Source of the DNA: Corythucha ciliata
Lineage: Eukaryota > Arthropoda > Insecta > Hemiptera > Tingidae
Assembly: GCA_038030265.1 (NCBI GenBank)
Contig: CM075943.1
Coordinates: forward strand, 27,776,001-27,840,000
Length of the DNA stretch: 64,000 bases
Direction: 5' to 3'
The notes under the pieces were generated by a model. That model had not been told where the DNA came from. It was given only the letters and a program-made list of their open reading frames with translations, and searched no databases. Position 1 is the first letter of the stretch. Each line of letters starts with the position of its first letter. Both the position numbers and the translations under genes were made by a program. Shown piece by piece: positions 1-9,966 of the stretch.

Positions 1-731
1 CGGAATTTTTTTCAAAAAAAATGACCCCAATTTGGATAGGAAAAATTATTCTCTAATAATTTCGGGACATCCTAATCTACTGACGCACATAAAAATCACC
101 AGGCACCCCTCAAAAATTGAAATTTTCCCATTTTTTATGACCCATAATGATTCAATTACATCATCGACAGGCTACCCCATCAACAGAAAGAGAAAAATCC
201 CAGTATTTATGGTACCTCCCCCCGCACTTATGTAAAAAAAAAATGCCCGGCACCCCGCAGAAAAAAAGTATTTTTTGGTATTTTCCTTCACATGCAGAAT
301 CCACTACCCAATAGGCAGGAACGTACAGAGACATATGTCAGAAAATCCTTGTTCTAGAAAATACAAAAAACGAAATTAACGTAAACTTTAAACCAACAAG
401 AGAGTTCAGCAACAGTAAAAATACCTTGAAATGGCTTTCTACTGCACTGGAAGCGTACTGGGAAGATAACCTGTGAATTTTAAATAAACAAATATTGTCA
501 TGTGAAGACCATAACAAATAATAGAATAAAAAAATACATAAAAACATACGTAATGACAAGAACCTATCGTTATTACAACTATTAACAATATTCTTGAAGA
601 AATACTGCCAATGTATACCACAATAAAGAAAAGAGAACAAATATAATGTCAGTACCATTCGTTACCGATACTTCAAAACTAATGCGATGTCAATTTCGTA
701 GGTTTGAAACAGTCGGGTATCATCAAAGACT

Positions 732-922
732 GGTAGGCCCCGCGCACACTAGGAGAAAAAAGACGCCGACGCGCGCGTCAGCGTCCGACTTGTGCAATAA
801 AAACACATAGAACTCTATGGGGCCTTTCACATTGGACGCGTACGCGAGAGTCGTCTCTTCCCCGACAAAAAAGACGCCGACTCGCGCGTTGGCGTCTTTT
901 TTCTCCAAGTGTGCGCCGGCCC
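732..922. repeat. Short palindromic MITE inside the foldback spacer
   Basis: The ends 'ggccccgcgcacac..' and '..gtgtgcgccggccc' are inverted, followed on both sides by an 'agaaaaaagacgcc' box. The GC-rich arms (CpG-rich, 'gacgcgcgcg') contrast with the AT-rich flanks. The size (about 190 bp), absence of coding potential and terminal inverted repeats fit a miniature inverted-repeat element nested in the larger one. Confidence 0.5.
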
Positions 923-1247
923 TTATACACGAGTTTACATAAAAAATGAAGTATGTTTAAGTAACAAGTAAAGCAAAAGTACGCAAATATTTTTTTCGAA
1001 GTAATTTATCTCACTAAAACTTTCATTACAATAAAAATAAAAGATTCTTCCGTCCTCTTTCCCACACCACGGTGTCGATGGAAGACGGTTAGCCTCAAAA
1101 ACGTAATGAAAGATAAACAGGTAACGATCACTCGTCGCTATGGGAGCCGGACTACAAGTCGGGAAGAATCTGAATGGTACAAAGTGGACTAGGCCTATTG
1201 AAGATACCACTATAAAAAAAAACGCACCAAACAAGTATATGGATTCG

Positions 1248-1565
1248 TGGTGCCGGGCGTTTTGTTTGACACTTTCCGACTTGGGTGCGGGGTGAGGTAC
1301 CATAAGTACTAGGATTTTCTGACTTATTTCTCAGTACGTTCCTGCCTATTGGGTAGTAGATTCTGCGTTTGTAGGAAAATACCAAAAAATAATCTTTTTT
1401 TTCGGGGTGCCGGGCGTTTTCTTTGACATTTTCCAACTTGGGTGCGGGGGGAGGTACAATAAGTACTAGGATTTTCTGACTTATTCCTCAGTACGTTCCT
1501 GCCTATTGGGTATTGGTTTCTGCGTGTGCATGAAAATACCGAAAAATCCTTTTGTTTTGCGGGTG
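1248..1565. repeat. Two direct tandem copies of a ~157-bp unit
   Basis: The box 'gtgccgggcgtttt' recurs at about 1250, 1409 and 1563. Between recurrences the order is the same: 'cttgggtgcggggngaggta', 'aagtactaggattttctgac', then 'gtacgttcctgcctattggg'. A single copy is present on the left arm in reverse orientation, so the right arm gained a unit by tandem duplication. Confidence 0.7.
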
Positions 1566-1942
1566 CCGGGCGTTTTTTTTTACATAAGTGCGGGGGGAGG
1601 TACCATAAATACTGGGATTTTTCTCTTTCTGTTGATGGGGTAGCCTGTCGATGATGTAATTGAATCTTTATGGGTCATAAAAAATTGGAAAATTTCAATT
1701 TTTGAGGGGTGCCGGGTGATTTTTATGTGCGTCAGTAAATTAGGATGTCCCAATAATTTCTTACAAAAACAATTTTCATTCGTTAAATGAACGAGAAAAA
1801 GGAACACAAATAAATCAGTTTCAGAAAAAATAATTAATTCAATTTGTTTACATTTTTGTTGATAGTTAGTTAGGTTGGTACAGATCTCGGGGGGAGCCAA
1901 TCAGACGTGCCGCAGAGGGGGTTAGACGAGTTTAATGGGGGG

Positions 1943-2187
1943 ACATTTTTCATGTTATTTGTAAACAAACAATTTTAGAGTTCCCTCAAATGCTTCACAA
2001 GTAAGTATTTACGTCATTTCCCCTCGCACCATCCATCCTCTTCTGAAGAACTTTGAACCTTTTTTAAAAATCTTAAAACGCACCAATCGGGTTGCAACTT
2101 CCGTTGTTATCCTTCAGTTCACGGGTCAAATCACCGGTATGCTTTTCTACACAATCTGAGATTCATGCAAGTTACCCATTGAAAATT
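1943..2187 (+). repeat. Dispersed repeat, copy 1 (second copy at 26849-27090)
   Basis: About 245 bp is shared in the same orientation with 26849-27090. Both start near 'tgttatttgtaaacaaa' and run through 'cctcaaatgcttca', 'gaagaactttgaa' and 'cgcaccaatcggg' to 'attcatgcaagtt'. They differ by many substitutions and small indels, so they are old copies. No tRNA promoter boxes or terminal repeats are evident; the class is unknown. Confidence 0.7.
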
Positions 2188-2189
2188 GA

Positions 2190-3265
2190 AGGATACCCAG
2201 AAGGTCGTTTCACTTGGTCGCCACAAGATCGCGGGTGTATTTATGAAAGATGTCAATAGCTCTATGAATTTGCCAATTTTCTCGATTTTAGCCGCAAAGT
2301 TGCCTTCAGAAGACACGAAGGCGAGTATTCAAGTTGGAATTACCATAATTTTGCCCACGAATTGGTGACTTTGCTCAAGTTTAGCCGCGAACTGGCACTT
2401 TTTCTCAATTTTAGCAGCGCATTAGCGCTTCTAGCCCGTGAATTCGCGAATTGTCTCATTTTTAGCCACGAATTGGCGGTTTCCGCAATTTTAGCCACAG
2501 ATTAGCCATTTTTTCCATTTTTAGGTCCGAATTAGCATTTCTTCTTGGAGAGTTTTTATAGAGAGAGAGTTCAACATTTAGAGTTTTTCTTAATTTTGAC
2601 CGCGCTAATTATTGATTTTTTCAATTTTAGTCGCGTTTTTTTTTTTAAATTTTAGCCCCGCATTAGCAATGTTCTTTACTTTTTGCTATGGATTAGCGCT
2701 GTTTTTTATTTTGAGCCTTGAAGCTCCCAGAAGCTACGGATTTCGGTTTTCTCAATTTTAGATGTTAAATAGCGGTTTCTGATACTTTTGCAGTGAAATT
2801 AGCATGTATTCTCTTTTTTATATCTGAATTGTGCGATACATGCTGATTTTTATATGGAATTTCAGTTATGAATTTGCCGTTTTTTCCTAATTTTAACCCT
2901 AATTGGCGTTGCTTTTGTCATGTAAATTAGTGGCGTGTTTTCTCAAATTTAGTCGCGGGCTGAGCCCAAAAACTACACTTTTGCGTTTATTTACACATTG
3001 TAGCCGTAGAATGGCCTCCATTCATCGCGCTTAAGTATATCAGTAATTTTTTTCACAATTTGGTCTGGAAGCTGGATCGTGAGACCATGAATCAGCGCTT
3101 TCTCGCAGTTATACCCGCGAATATTAGCGCTTTTTTCAACATTTTTGCCGCGTCAGTAAGTTGCACATTGACGATAGCGGTTAGTGTGCTCAAGGTCCTA
3201 ACGAAACAGGGGATGGTGTATTTTCTCCATTTTAGCCGCGAATTTTCTAAAATTTGAGTCACCAG
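2190..3265 (-). repeat. Degenerate minisatellite, reverse-oriented relative of the hAT interior at 52.2 kb
   Basis: Imperfect repeats of roughly 30-40 bp built on 'tttagccgcgaattagcg' and 'ttttctcaatttt' fill this kilobase. The rightmost ~380 bp (about 2880-3260), reverse-complemented, matches 52221-52560 in the same order of unit variants, for example the block around 'ccatcccctgtttcgtta'. It is therefore a partial copy of the same longer element, not an independent satellite. There is no coding capacity. Confidence 0.65.
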
Positions 3266-3828
3266 AAGCGCTCTCGGGGGCCCAATTGAATATTCAGCCC
3301 ACAGTCTTCGCTGATATCACTTATTGCAACGTTAGGAGAGACTGAAATTCATAGAAAGGAGCCAAATCGCTGTTCAACCGTCTTTCACATGACCTATAAT
3401 ACATGATGTACCTATATTATTGTAAGTATGCGTTCTATATTCATGGATGTAGGCTACATCCATGAACATAGAACCTAAAAATTCCATTTTTTTTCCCTAT
3501 TCAACCTTTTCGGGGGCTGATAGTGGGCCCGGGCGGTCCGTCCCCCTCACCTCTACCAAGGTATACGCTACAGTTTGGCTGGGCGATTCTTGTCTGAATT
3601 GACACATTTTTGGGCGTAATTGAACGTTTATAGGGCCGAATGGTCAGTTTAATTGACAAAATTACCAGTTTTTAACCAAATAACGGATTCTGTGACAATA
3701 AATCGGCTGGTGGGCATGGCCCATGTGGTTTCTGGGCATGAAATGTCAACTTTTTCAGCTAAATAATTAGTTTTAGGGGCTGAGTTGGCCAGATTTGACC
3801 ATTTCCGTTATTAGATAGAGTCTATACT
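3266..3828. other. Non-coding spacer with one hairpin and faint minisatellite
   Basis: A near-perfect hairpin lies at about 3431-3474 ('ttcatggatgtag' facing 'ctacatccatgaa'). From about 3590 to 3790 there are very degenerate units of the 'gggcgtgaatggtcagttt' type that are clearer at 14330-15440. No gene is seen. Confidence 0.4.
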
Positions 3829-4112
3829 AGTGATTAAATCATGCATAAGTCTGTAGCCGTAGGAGCCTACATCGTCTGCTTCCCTCGTTGAGGTTCGTCA
3901 AAAACGGACCGGTTTTAACTTCTCTCGTTGAGGTTCGTCAAAAACGGACCGGTTTTAACTTCTCTCGTTGAGGTTCGTCAAAAACGGACCGGTTTTAACT
4001 TCTCTCGTTGAGGTTCGTCAAAAACGGACCGGTTTTGACGAACCTCAACGAGGGAAGACAGACGATGTAGGCTCCTACGGCTACAGACTTATGCATGATT
4101 TAACCACTAACC
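3829..4112. repeat. Foldback element with four exact-period 40-bp direct repeats
   Basis: A ~70-bp left arm (from 'gattaaatcatgcataag' to 'ccctcgttgaggttcgtc') is matched in inverted orientation at about 4033-4110. Between the arms the 40-bp unit 'ctcgttgaggttcgtca' + 'aaaacggaccggtttt' + 'aacttct' starts at 3881, 3921, 3961 and 4001. The last unit runs directly into the inverted arm. The near-identity of the units implies recent amplification. The four units are abutting tandem copies inside a palindrome, so this is not CRISPR. Confidence 0.75.
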
Positions 4113-4838
4113 CTCGTAGTTTAAGCGACTCTACTAACAACTTAAATCTATACTAGTGCCTGTGCCACGTAATGATTTCAAAGCGTCGGTAATAGAGCCA
4201 ACATTGCGGTTTCTGGGCTGAAATAGGTTCAAGATTTATAGCAACTCCAATCAAGTTAAAGGGGCTAAATTTCCAGTGTTATTCTTGAACAGCCAGCCAA
4301 TACTAGGGAGAAATTAAAGTAATAGTTAAGGGGGGTGATCCCGACGAAAATTGTTATTCCTGACGCAAAAAGTCAGTCCCGGAATAAAAGTCAGTTCTGC
4401 CGAGTCCCTTTTCTGCAACTCGATTTTGACGATTTCGAAAACAGATATTCATTTTTAATCCATTACCTATTTATGAAAATCTTAAGATGATCTGAGAGGG
4501 GCGCCACGCCCAGGGGGCGCGGGGGAGGTTTGGACACCCACCCCTCCCGGGCCAGTCCGCACTGCATACGAATCGTTTAAGCGGCTACACCTCCGACGCC
4601 GCCGTTTTTGGCCAGCCCGTTCATGGTAGAATGGCTCCTGGCGACGACCTTGACACACTCAATGACTCAAAAGTATAGCACTGAGGTCATTATATTGAAC
4701 CTTGGTCGCCCGGTCGAGATGCACTTCAGCTAACTACAAGGAATCCGAATTGAGGGCAGAAACTAATGTTTATTCACAAAAACTGCTGGGCACCTGATTT
4801 GTTCTATTCTCCTAAGGAATGGACATTTTCAGATGGGG
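4113..4838. other. No recognisable gene
   Basis: Spacer DNA. It has a few short G/C-rich stretches around 4500-4560 and weak minisatellite-like wording near 4190-4330. I see no splice-bounded reading frame and no clear terminal repeat. Confidence 0.4.
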
Positions 4839-4956
4839 CCCCCCTATACTGTAACTCTTAACGCGTGCGTTAGCGAAATAAACAAGGTGAATAATTGAAA
4901 GTAATCAGCTGAGAAATTTTGCTAACGCGCGCGTTACGAGTTACAGAATAGGGGGG
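4839..4956. repeat. 118-bp MITE
   Basis: The terminal arms 'cccccctatactgtaactct' and 'agagttacag..ataggggggg'-type sequence are inverted (the right arm ends at 4956), each followed inward by an 'aacgcgygcgttagc' box that is itself palindromic. The AT-rich core is about 40 bp. The compact size and symmetric ends identify a miniature inverted-repeat element. Confidence 0.6.
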
Positions 4957-5017
4957 CAGCTCCTGTTCACATGCGTGAAATTTGAAAATCCCCATTTTTC
5001 CATGAATAAGCTTATTG

Positions 5018-5092
5018 GAGGCCCGAGCGGGATTCGAACCCAGACACTCGATCTGGGCGGTTTCCCTGAAACCCGAATCTGGGAGGCCCCGG
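5018..5092 (-). repeat. tRNA-like sequence with pol III B box (probable SINE head)
   Basis: On the minus strand the sequence reads '..gtgtctgggttcgaatccc' followed by 'gctcgggcctcca', a good B box (GGTTCGAATCC) with T-arm pairing. A weak A-box-like 'tagccgggg' lies upstream. The acceptor stem does not close at tRNA length, so this is not a functional tRNA. A related B-box sequence lies at 8362-8395. Most likely a tRNA-derived SINE or tRNA relic. Confidence 0.35.
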
Positions 5093-5103
5093 CTACTCAC
5101 CTC

Positions 5104-5183
5104 CAGGACTGAAGAGAACCGTGAAGGCAAAACAGGGCCTGAGCAGGACTGAAGAGAACCGTGAAGGCAAAACAGGGCCTGAG
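5104..5183. repeat. Two perfect 40-bp tandem repeats
   Basis: The unit from 'caggactgaagagaaccgtg' to 'aaggcaaaacagggcctgag' occurs at 5104-5143 and again at 5144-5183 without a mismatch. It adjoins the tRNA-like sequence and may be part of that SINE. Confidence 0.8.
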
Positions 5184-5421
5184 GAAGTTAAGTTGGGGCT
5201 GGACACCGCGCCGCTGCCTAGTACAAAGATCAACGCGGTTCCCTCAGTTTTGCCAAGTTGAGCCGGAGATCGTAGTGCAGTGGCAATTTTCATAGTTGTC
5301 TGGTGGGTCCGAACCCCCAGCGTCATTCGCGTTCATCACGAAAAGAAAAAGCCAAAATTTAATCTTTCTGAATGGGGTGGCCGTCAACATAGGTTTTTCC
5401 TCCAGTAACTTGTAGAGTCCA

Positions 5422-5868
5422 TCATCTCGTTACTCGTTTGACTCCCCAAGCCTTGGAGGAAGTTGGCGGTATGGGACGGCAAAAACAAACTAGCCCCGGA
5501 GCGGCAAAAAGCAAGATCCGGCCCTGTCCATACCGAAAACCTGCATACTGACGAGGGTTGATCAACTTCCCCTCTTCTAGGAAATCAAGAAGTCTCTCAG
5601 ACGCCAATCGTTCAAAAACATTGGAAATAAAGGACGACAAAATTGAAATAATAGGCCGGAAACTGGGACAACTTTTGATGATTTCAGAGGCTTCTCGGGA
5701 AAGTTCCTTCACTGAAGGACTGGTTAACAAAATGCAGGCGAGTGGTGCTCCGATAAAGTCGACAACATCCTTTAAGAGGAAGGTAGGAATTTCATCAAGA
5801 CCCGACGATCTCTTTCGACAAACTCTTCCAAGCGTCTTCTCCAATTCCTCTGTCCATACAGGTTTCAA
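5422..5868 (-). pseudogene. Non-LTR retrotransposon reverse transcriptase fragment (jockey/CR1-like)
   Basis: The minus-strand frame has the order of conserved RT blocks of jockey-like LINEs: 'SSGLDEIPTFLLKD' (the K-x-x-G-x-D-x-I-P block), 'FRPIISILSSFISNVFERL' (RPISLLS..K.FE block), then 'LLDFLEEGKLINPRQYAGFR' (the Q-x-G-F-R block). The frame between the first two blocks is corrupted and the catalytic F-x-D-D palm region is absent. It is a dead, truncated copy. It continues upstream on the same strand in the 6168-6531 fragment. Confidence 0.75.
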
Positions 5869-6167
5869 CTTGAAAACCGATCAGGAAGCTGAGGCTCAGG
5901 CTCATTAAATGTGGATTCCACTGAAGGGTATGAACCAAAATGAGAGGCCTTCAAATCACAAATGGATTTTATGAAATAATCATTGAAAAATTGAAAATAT
6001 CAGCCAAGTCTATACGGGTGAGTAAGAGGATTCAACACGGGTCTCATTCGAAGTCACAGTATACGAGCTCCGACACAGGGGCGTAGCGTGACATTTTGAT
6101 GCCCGGAGCGGTGGTCATTGTAGATGCCCCCCTCCCCGTACCATAAAAAAAAAACGCGAGTATCTGG

Positions 6168-6531
6168 CTAGTCGCCGCAATCGGAAATCATCCAGGGCTC
6201 AGGGTAAGGGAAAATGTCAGAGGTCTCGGGAAAATTTTCACCCAAAAATCGTATTCGATTTATCAGGTAAGGACCAGGCCCTATTTTAACTGCGTTTTCT
6301 TTCACGATGTCCCAAGAGGCTCTAATTTTGTTCTCTGACCGGTTTAACACCTTATGTAGAATTCTGATTTCGCATTGCTAATTAATTTAATCAAATTCTT
6401 CTTTGCCTTTTTAAACTCGATCCAGTGATCCACGAAATTCGCACGCTTGGCTCTTTGGCGTGACTTCAGAAGCGCCTGCTTCAATTCAAATAGTTTCCTA
6501 ATTATCCAGCCCTTTCGTGCCCCGGTATCTA
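6168..6531 (-). pseudogene. LINE ORF2 fragment between endonuclease and RT, frame-shifted
   Basis: On the minus strand a basic segment ('ALLKSRQRAKRANFVDHWIE' and onward to 'SNAKSEFYI') is followed, in another frame, by 'NRSENKIRASWDIVKENAVK'. This is the usual linker between endonuclease and RT in jockey-clade ORF2, where a stretch ending in 'Y..' precedes '..K..W.I.N'. The fragment stops exactly where a mariner-type foldback begins at 6532, in a 'ta' context, so the LINE was interrupted by that insertion. Confidence 0.6.
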
Positions 6532-7642
6532 CAGGGTGATTCAGGAGGAAATGCATATACTGAAGTATGTTGTAGTACTAAGTATTTGTGACCAAAATGA
6601 CCCTATGAACATAAGGTCGCAGATGCTTTCCTTCTGAGATATGCGTACAATTGTGTTTTTTCATCGACTGCCTACTTTTTCTCCAAAAACTCGATTTTAT
6701 GGCCCAACCGCTGGGCTTAGAAAAAACTGTTGACGGTTTTGAAAAGACCACAAAATTTCACTTCAGAAAACAGTGTTTTGAACTGCTGTAAACGAACTCA
6801 GTGTTTTTTATGATTTTCCACAAATGGCGAAAGTGACTTCTTTTAAATTCCTCCTATAATTCAGCGACGATTTCTGCCGAATTTATAATGCCTCTGATAT
6901 TGTCCCATTATCAGAAAAACATGTCCGTTCTGTGGGCTTTCCAATGACATCCTCAAAATTGATGGTGGTCCATTTTTGAGAGAGATATCACAGATAATAT
7001 CCGAAAAAACAAGGTACAAACGTGCAAAATCAGTAAGTTTGTCCCAGTAAAAATGAGCGTATTTGTGTGCGTTAAACGTGTTATTGTGCCTCATGAAAGG
7101 CAATTATTGCTTGGAATACAGTCCAAAAATATCACTTTAACGCAATAAATGACAAATCATCCCCCCCTCCCACCGGGGGCTTAAACATGGTGGGGCGTGG
7201 GATTTGTCATTTATTGCGTTAAAATTAACATTTTTGGACTGAATTCCAAGCAATAATTGCCTTTCATGAGGCACAATAACACGTTTGAGGCACACAAATA
7301 CGCTTATTTTTACTGGGACAAACTTACTGATTTTGCACGTTTGTACCTTGTTTTTTCGGATATTATCTGTGATATCTCTCTCAAAAATGGACCACCATCA
7401 ATTTTGAGGAGGTCATTGGAAAGCCCACAGAACGGACATGTTTTTCTGATAATGGGACAAAATCAGAGGCATTATAAATTCGGCAGAAATCGTCGCTGAA
7501 TTATAGGAGGAATTTAAAAGAAGTCACTTTCGCCATTTGTGGAAAATCATAAAAAAAAACTGAGTTTGTTTACAGCAGTTCAAAACACTGTTTTCTGAAG
7601 TGAAATTTTGTGATCTTTTCAAAACCGTCAACAGTTCTTCTA
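6532..7642. mobile_element. Mariner-type foldback element, right end truncated
   Basis: It starts with 'cagggtgattcaggaggaaa' after TA and consists of ~0.55-kb arms facing each other around a palindromic core ('aacgcaataaatgacaaatc' and its complement near 7140-7220). It is a second copy of the complete element at 42395-43692, but here the right arm breaks off near 7640 and the distal ~60 bp plus terminal repeat are missing. Matching open frames of about 80 codons lie in both arms; they follow from the palindrome and need not be genes. Confidence 0.8.
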
Positions 7643-7847
7643 AAATTAATCTCTAATTCTTCATAAAATTAAAATTTATCAAAATTGACATTCATAGCAA
7701 CCAAAAGAATTATTGTCACTCCGCGAATTTAAGTAGACTAGTTTAAAAACTTCAGACCATCGGCCAGAACGCCACCCCTCCCTCTCGAGAACTTCAGCCC
7801 AGCATAGTGAAGAAATATAAGAAATTCACAAAATATGTATAATTATA
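7643..7847. other. Spacer, no gene seen
   Basis: AT-rich sequence between the truncated foldback and the next TA-flanked element. Nothing recognisable. Confidence 0.3.
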
Positions 7848-8300
7848 CAGGGTGGATACGTGTAAAGTCTAAAGAAAAAATTTTGTTCCGACAGCAGCCT
7901 GTCGGGAAAAGTGCATTTCATTCATGCGACAATCGAGTCGAACCTCATAAGTTAGAACGATATCAATCAATTATGAATGACATTTAGGCCGTGGTATAGA
8001 AAGTCAAAATCATAAAATCGTGTTTCTTTTTACTGCAGGCCCCATTTTGGCACCAACTGAGGGGGAACAAAATTATGAAAATGAAAAATGAAATAGAGTC
8101 GGTTTGGTTGCCTATACGATATGGGAAGGCGGACTCTTGTTAGAGGAGTTATTTGCAATTAAAATATTTATCCCGGCCTAAATTTCATTCATAATTGATT
8201 GATATCGTTCTAACTTATGAGGTTCGACTCGATTGTCGCATGAATGAAATGCACTATTCCCGACAGGCTGCTGTCGGAACAAAACTTTTTTCAGATTACG
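7848..8300. mobile_element. Second foldback of mariner type
   Basis: The left end 'cagggtggatacgtgtaaag' follows TA. Arms 7877-7992 and 8174-8290 are reverse complements (landmarks 'gttccgacagcagcctgtcg' and 'gttagaacgatatcaatcaa'). The right terminus lacks the expected 'caccctg', so the last few tens of bases are lost or diverged. There is no coding region. The CAGGGTG start and TA flank fit the Tc1/mariner superfamily. Confidence 0.6.
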
Positions 8301-8361
8301 TTAATTTTCAGATCAGTTAAATTAGGTTAAATGGTATGTCACTATTTCACCATTGCGGAAT

Positions 8362-8395
8362 GCGGAGTGCCTGGGTTCGAATCCGAAACAATTTT
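8362..8395 (+). repeat. tRNA B-box-like sequence
   Basis: 'gagtgcctgggttcgaatcc' closely resembles the minus-strand sequence at 5018-5092 and is followed by a run of T that could end a pol III transcript. No closed cloverleaf can be drawn. Read as a SINE or tRNA relic. Confidence 0.3.
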
Positions 8396-8837
8396 TTTTA
8401 AATTTTTTTTGTTCCTCCCTTTTTGGCCCACCTCAGGATTTTTTACTCAAGATTTATTAGGCTGTAGGCAAATCAAATAAAAGAGACGGCTCAAAATTCA
8501 GTGTCAATGAAATTTTTTGGTAATTGGGTGGTCCAGTAAGGCATAGCGTTAATTTAATAGCTCCCCTCCGCCGAGAACTCCCCTGCCATATCAACGGATT
8601 TGGTTCACAAGGGTCTCATACGAAAGCGCGTTCATTTCTCATTACTTGTGTCAATTTTGGGGGCAATCGCAGCAACAGCCGTGCGGTAGCGAATTTTCAA
8701 CTAATTCAAACCCCTCTTTCACACCGTTCCCGTGGACCGATTCATCTGGATCACGAACTCGTCCGAGATATTCACGCTATTGATTTTTAGACCAAATTTG
8801 GTTGCCCTAAGTCAAAAATTGCGACCGTGATCGTGCT

Positions 8838-8994
8838 AACAAGCGAGGGATATATATATATATATATAGCAAATCGAACCGACCTCGGATTCGTGTTCTA
8901 GGGGTTCTGAAACGTGAAAAAAAGTATCACAACCCATATGTGCGACCATCAGGGCGAGACCAATAGTGCATTTTTTGAATGAAATGCACTAAAA
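8838..8994 (-). repeat. Reverse copy of dispersed repeat A (hairpin end plus TA microsatellite)
   Basis: In reverse orientation it contains the same order as 13498-13680: 'cgtgctaacaag', a (TA)n tract, 'cggattcgtgttctaggggt', 'tctgaaacgtg', 'cgagaccaatagtgcat'. It ends in the hairpin 8966-8989 (GTGCATTT stem, AAATGCAC) followed by TAAAA. The loop differs from other copies while the stem is conserved. Confidence 0.7.
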
Positions 8995-9063
8995 TTGGTA
9001 AAAGTAGACCTCATTTGCGATCGAAAACACCCCGTAAGCCATGGTCCGAAAATCAAAACCCTT

Positions 9064-9966
9064 CGAGATATGATTTTTTAAACATATTTTTTAGGATAAC
9101 ATCATTTTCCTTGACTAAATGCGAGTCAAGGATAACTCGTTTGCCAGCTGGCTTTATGCAACTTTTGACGCTGGATTCGGGAAGAGCACACTCGTAATTT
9201 CTGTCAGGCCTAGTTATTTCCGTCAAAAATAACTATTTTCTGTGTCCTCGGCAGCTCTTCCAAATTATGCGAAACGGTGATTATTAATTTTTCAACAAAA
9301 GACAACCCTCACTTGCCCATATTAAAACTGCAGCTATCGACTTCCCAAAGATCGGAAAAACTTGTTCAACGTGTCTCTTTCAAAATTACTCGTGAGCGTT
9401 TGTTTCATTATTTAATTGGAGATTTTTCGGCAGAAATTACAATTTTTTAGAAAAAATAGTGATTTTCCTATTCAAAAACGATTGCTTTTGCCTGCAAAAT
9501 TCAAACAATCCTTGTGAACTTCAACAAGTTCAGCGTCGTGAAAACCTCACCTTAAGTGGTGGTGGTCCATTGAATGTTACCAACTGTGAACGCCTACCAG
9601 AGAGTATCAAAAAATGTCGCTCCGGCCACTGGCTGTCGAATTAAGTGCATTTCACTACTACGAAGTTCGACGTTTTCAGTTATTTTGCGATTATTCGACA
9701 AAATTACAACTTACAATTAGTGTGACTATCTACTTTTATTTAAAAATTTCTGCCAAATAATCGCAACCTGCAGGAGCACAACTTGCAGGAGCTACCGGGG
9801 ACACAGAAAATAGTTATTTTTTGACGAAAATAGAGAGGCCTGACAGGAAAGAGTGTGCTCCTCCCGAATCCGTAGTCAAAAGTTGCAGAAAGTCAGCTGC
9901 GAGTTACTCGCATTTAGTCAAGGAAAATGATGTTATCCTACAAAGATGTTTAAAAAATCATATCTG
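9064..9966. repeat. 0.9-kb inverted-repeat element with ~190-bp arms
   Basis: The left arm (about 9064-9255) and right arm (about 9784-9966) are reverse complements with scattered differences. Shared blocks are 'ggacacagaaaatagttatt', 'aggcctgaca', 'gtcaaaagttgca' and 'gtcaaggaaaatgatgttat'. The ~530-bp core shows no recognisable product. Probably a non-autonomous DNA element; termini not defined. Confidence 0.65.

Larger units (their letters stand above)
1..1765. repeat. Large inverted-repeat (foldback) element, left end near window edge
   Basis: The segment at about 50-345 is the reverse complement of about 1313-1370 and 1480-1762. Shared landmarks are the 'gtacgttcctgcctattggg' box and the 'gggtgccgggcg' box, which reappear in opposite orientation on the two sides. 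The arms enclose about 1.1 kb of AT-rich DNA with no recognisable protein. The short open frames in both arms are shadows of the inverted repeat. The architecture suggests a non-autonomous foldback DNA transposon. No target-site duplication can be read because the left end is close to the window start. Confidence 0.6.

Noticed and set aside
3881..4036. Regular 40-bp repeats resembling a CRISPR array
   Set aside because: The units abut without unique spacers and lie inside a eukaryotic foldback element.
6861..7499. Matching ~80-codon open frames in both arms here and at 42725-43362
   Set aside because: They are mirror images produced by the palindrome; arm differences change residues freely and there is no family resemblance, so they are not called genes.
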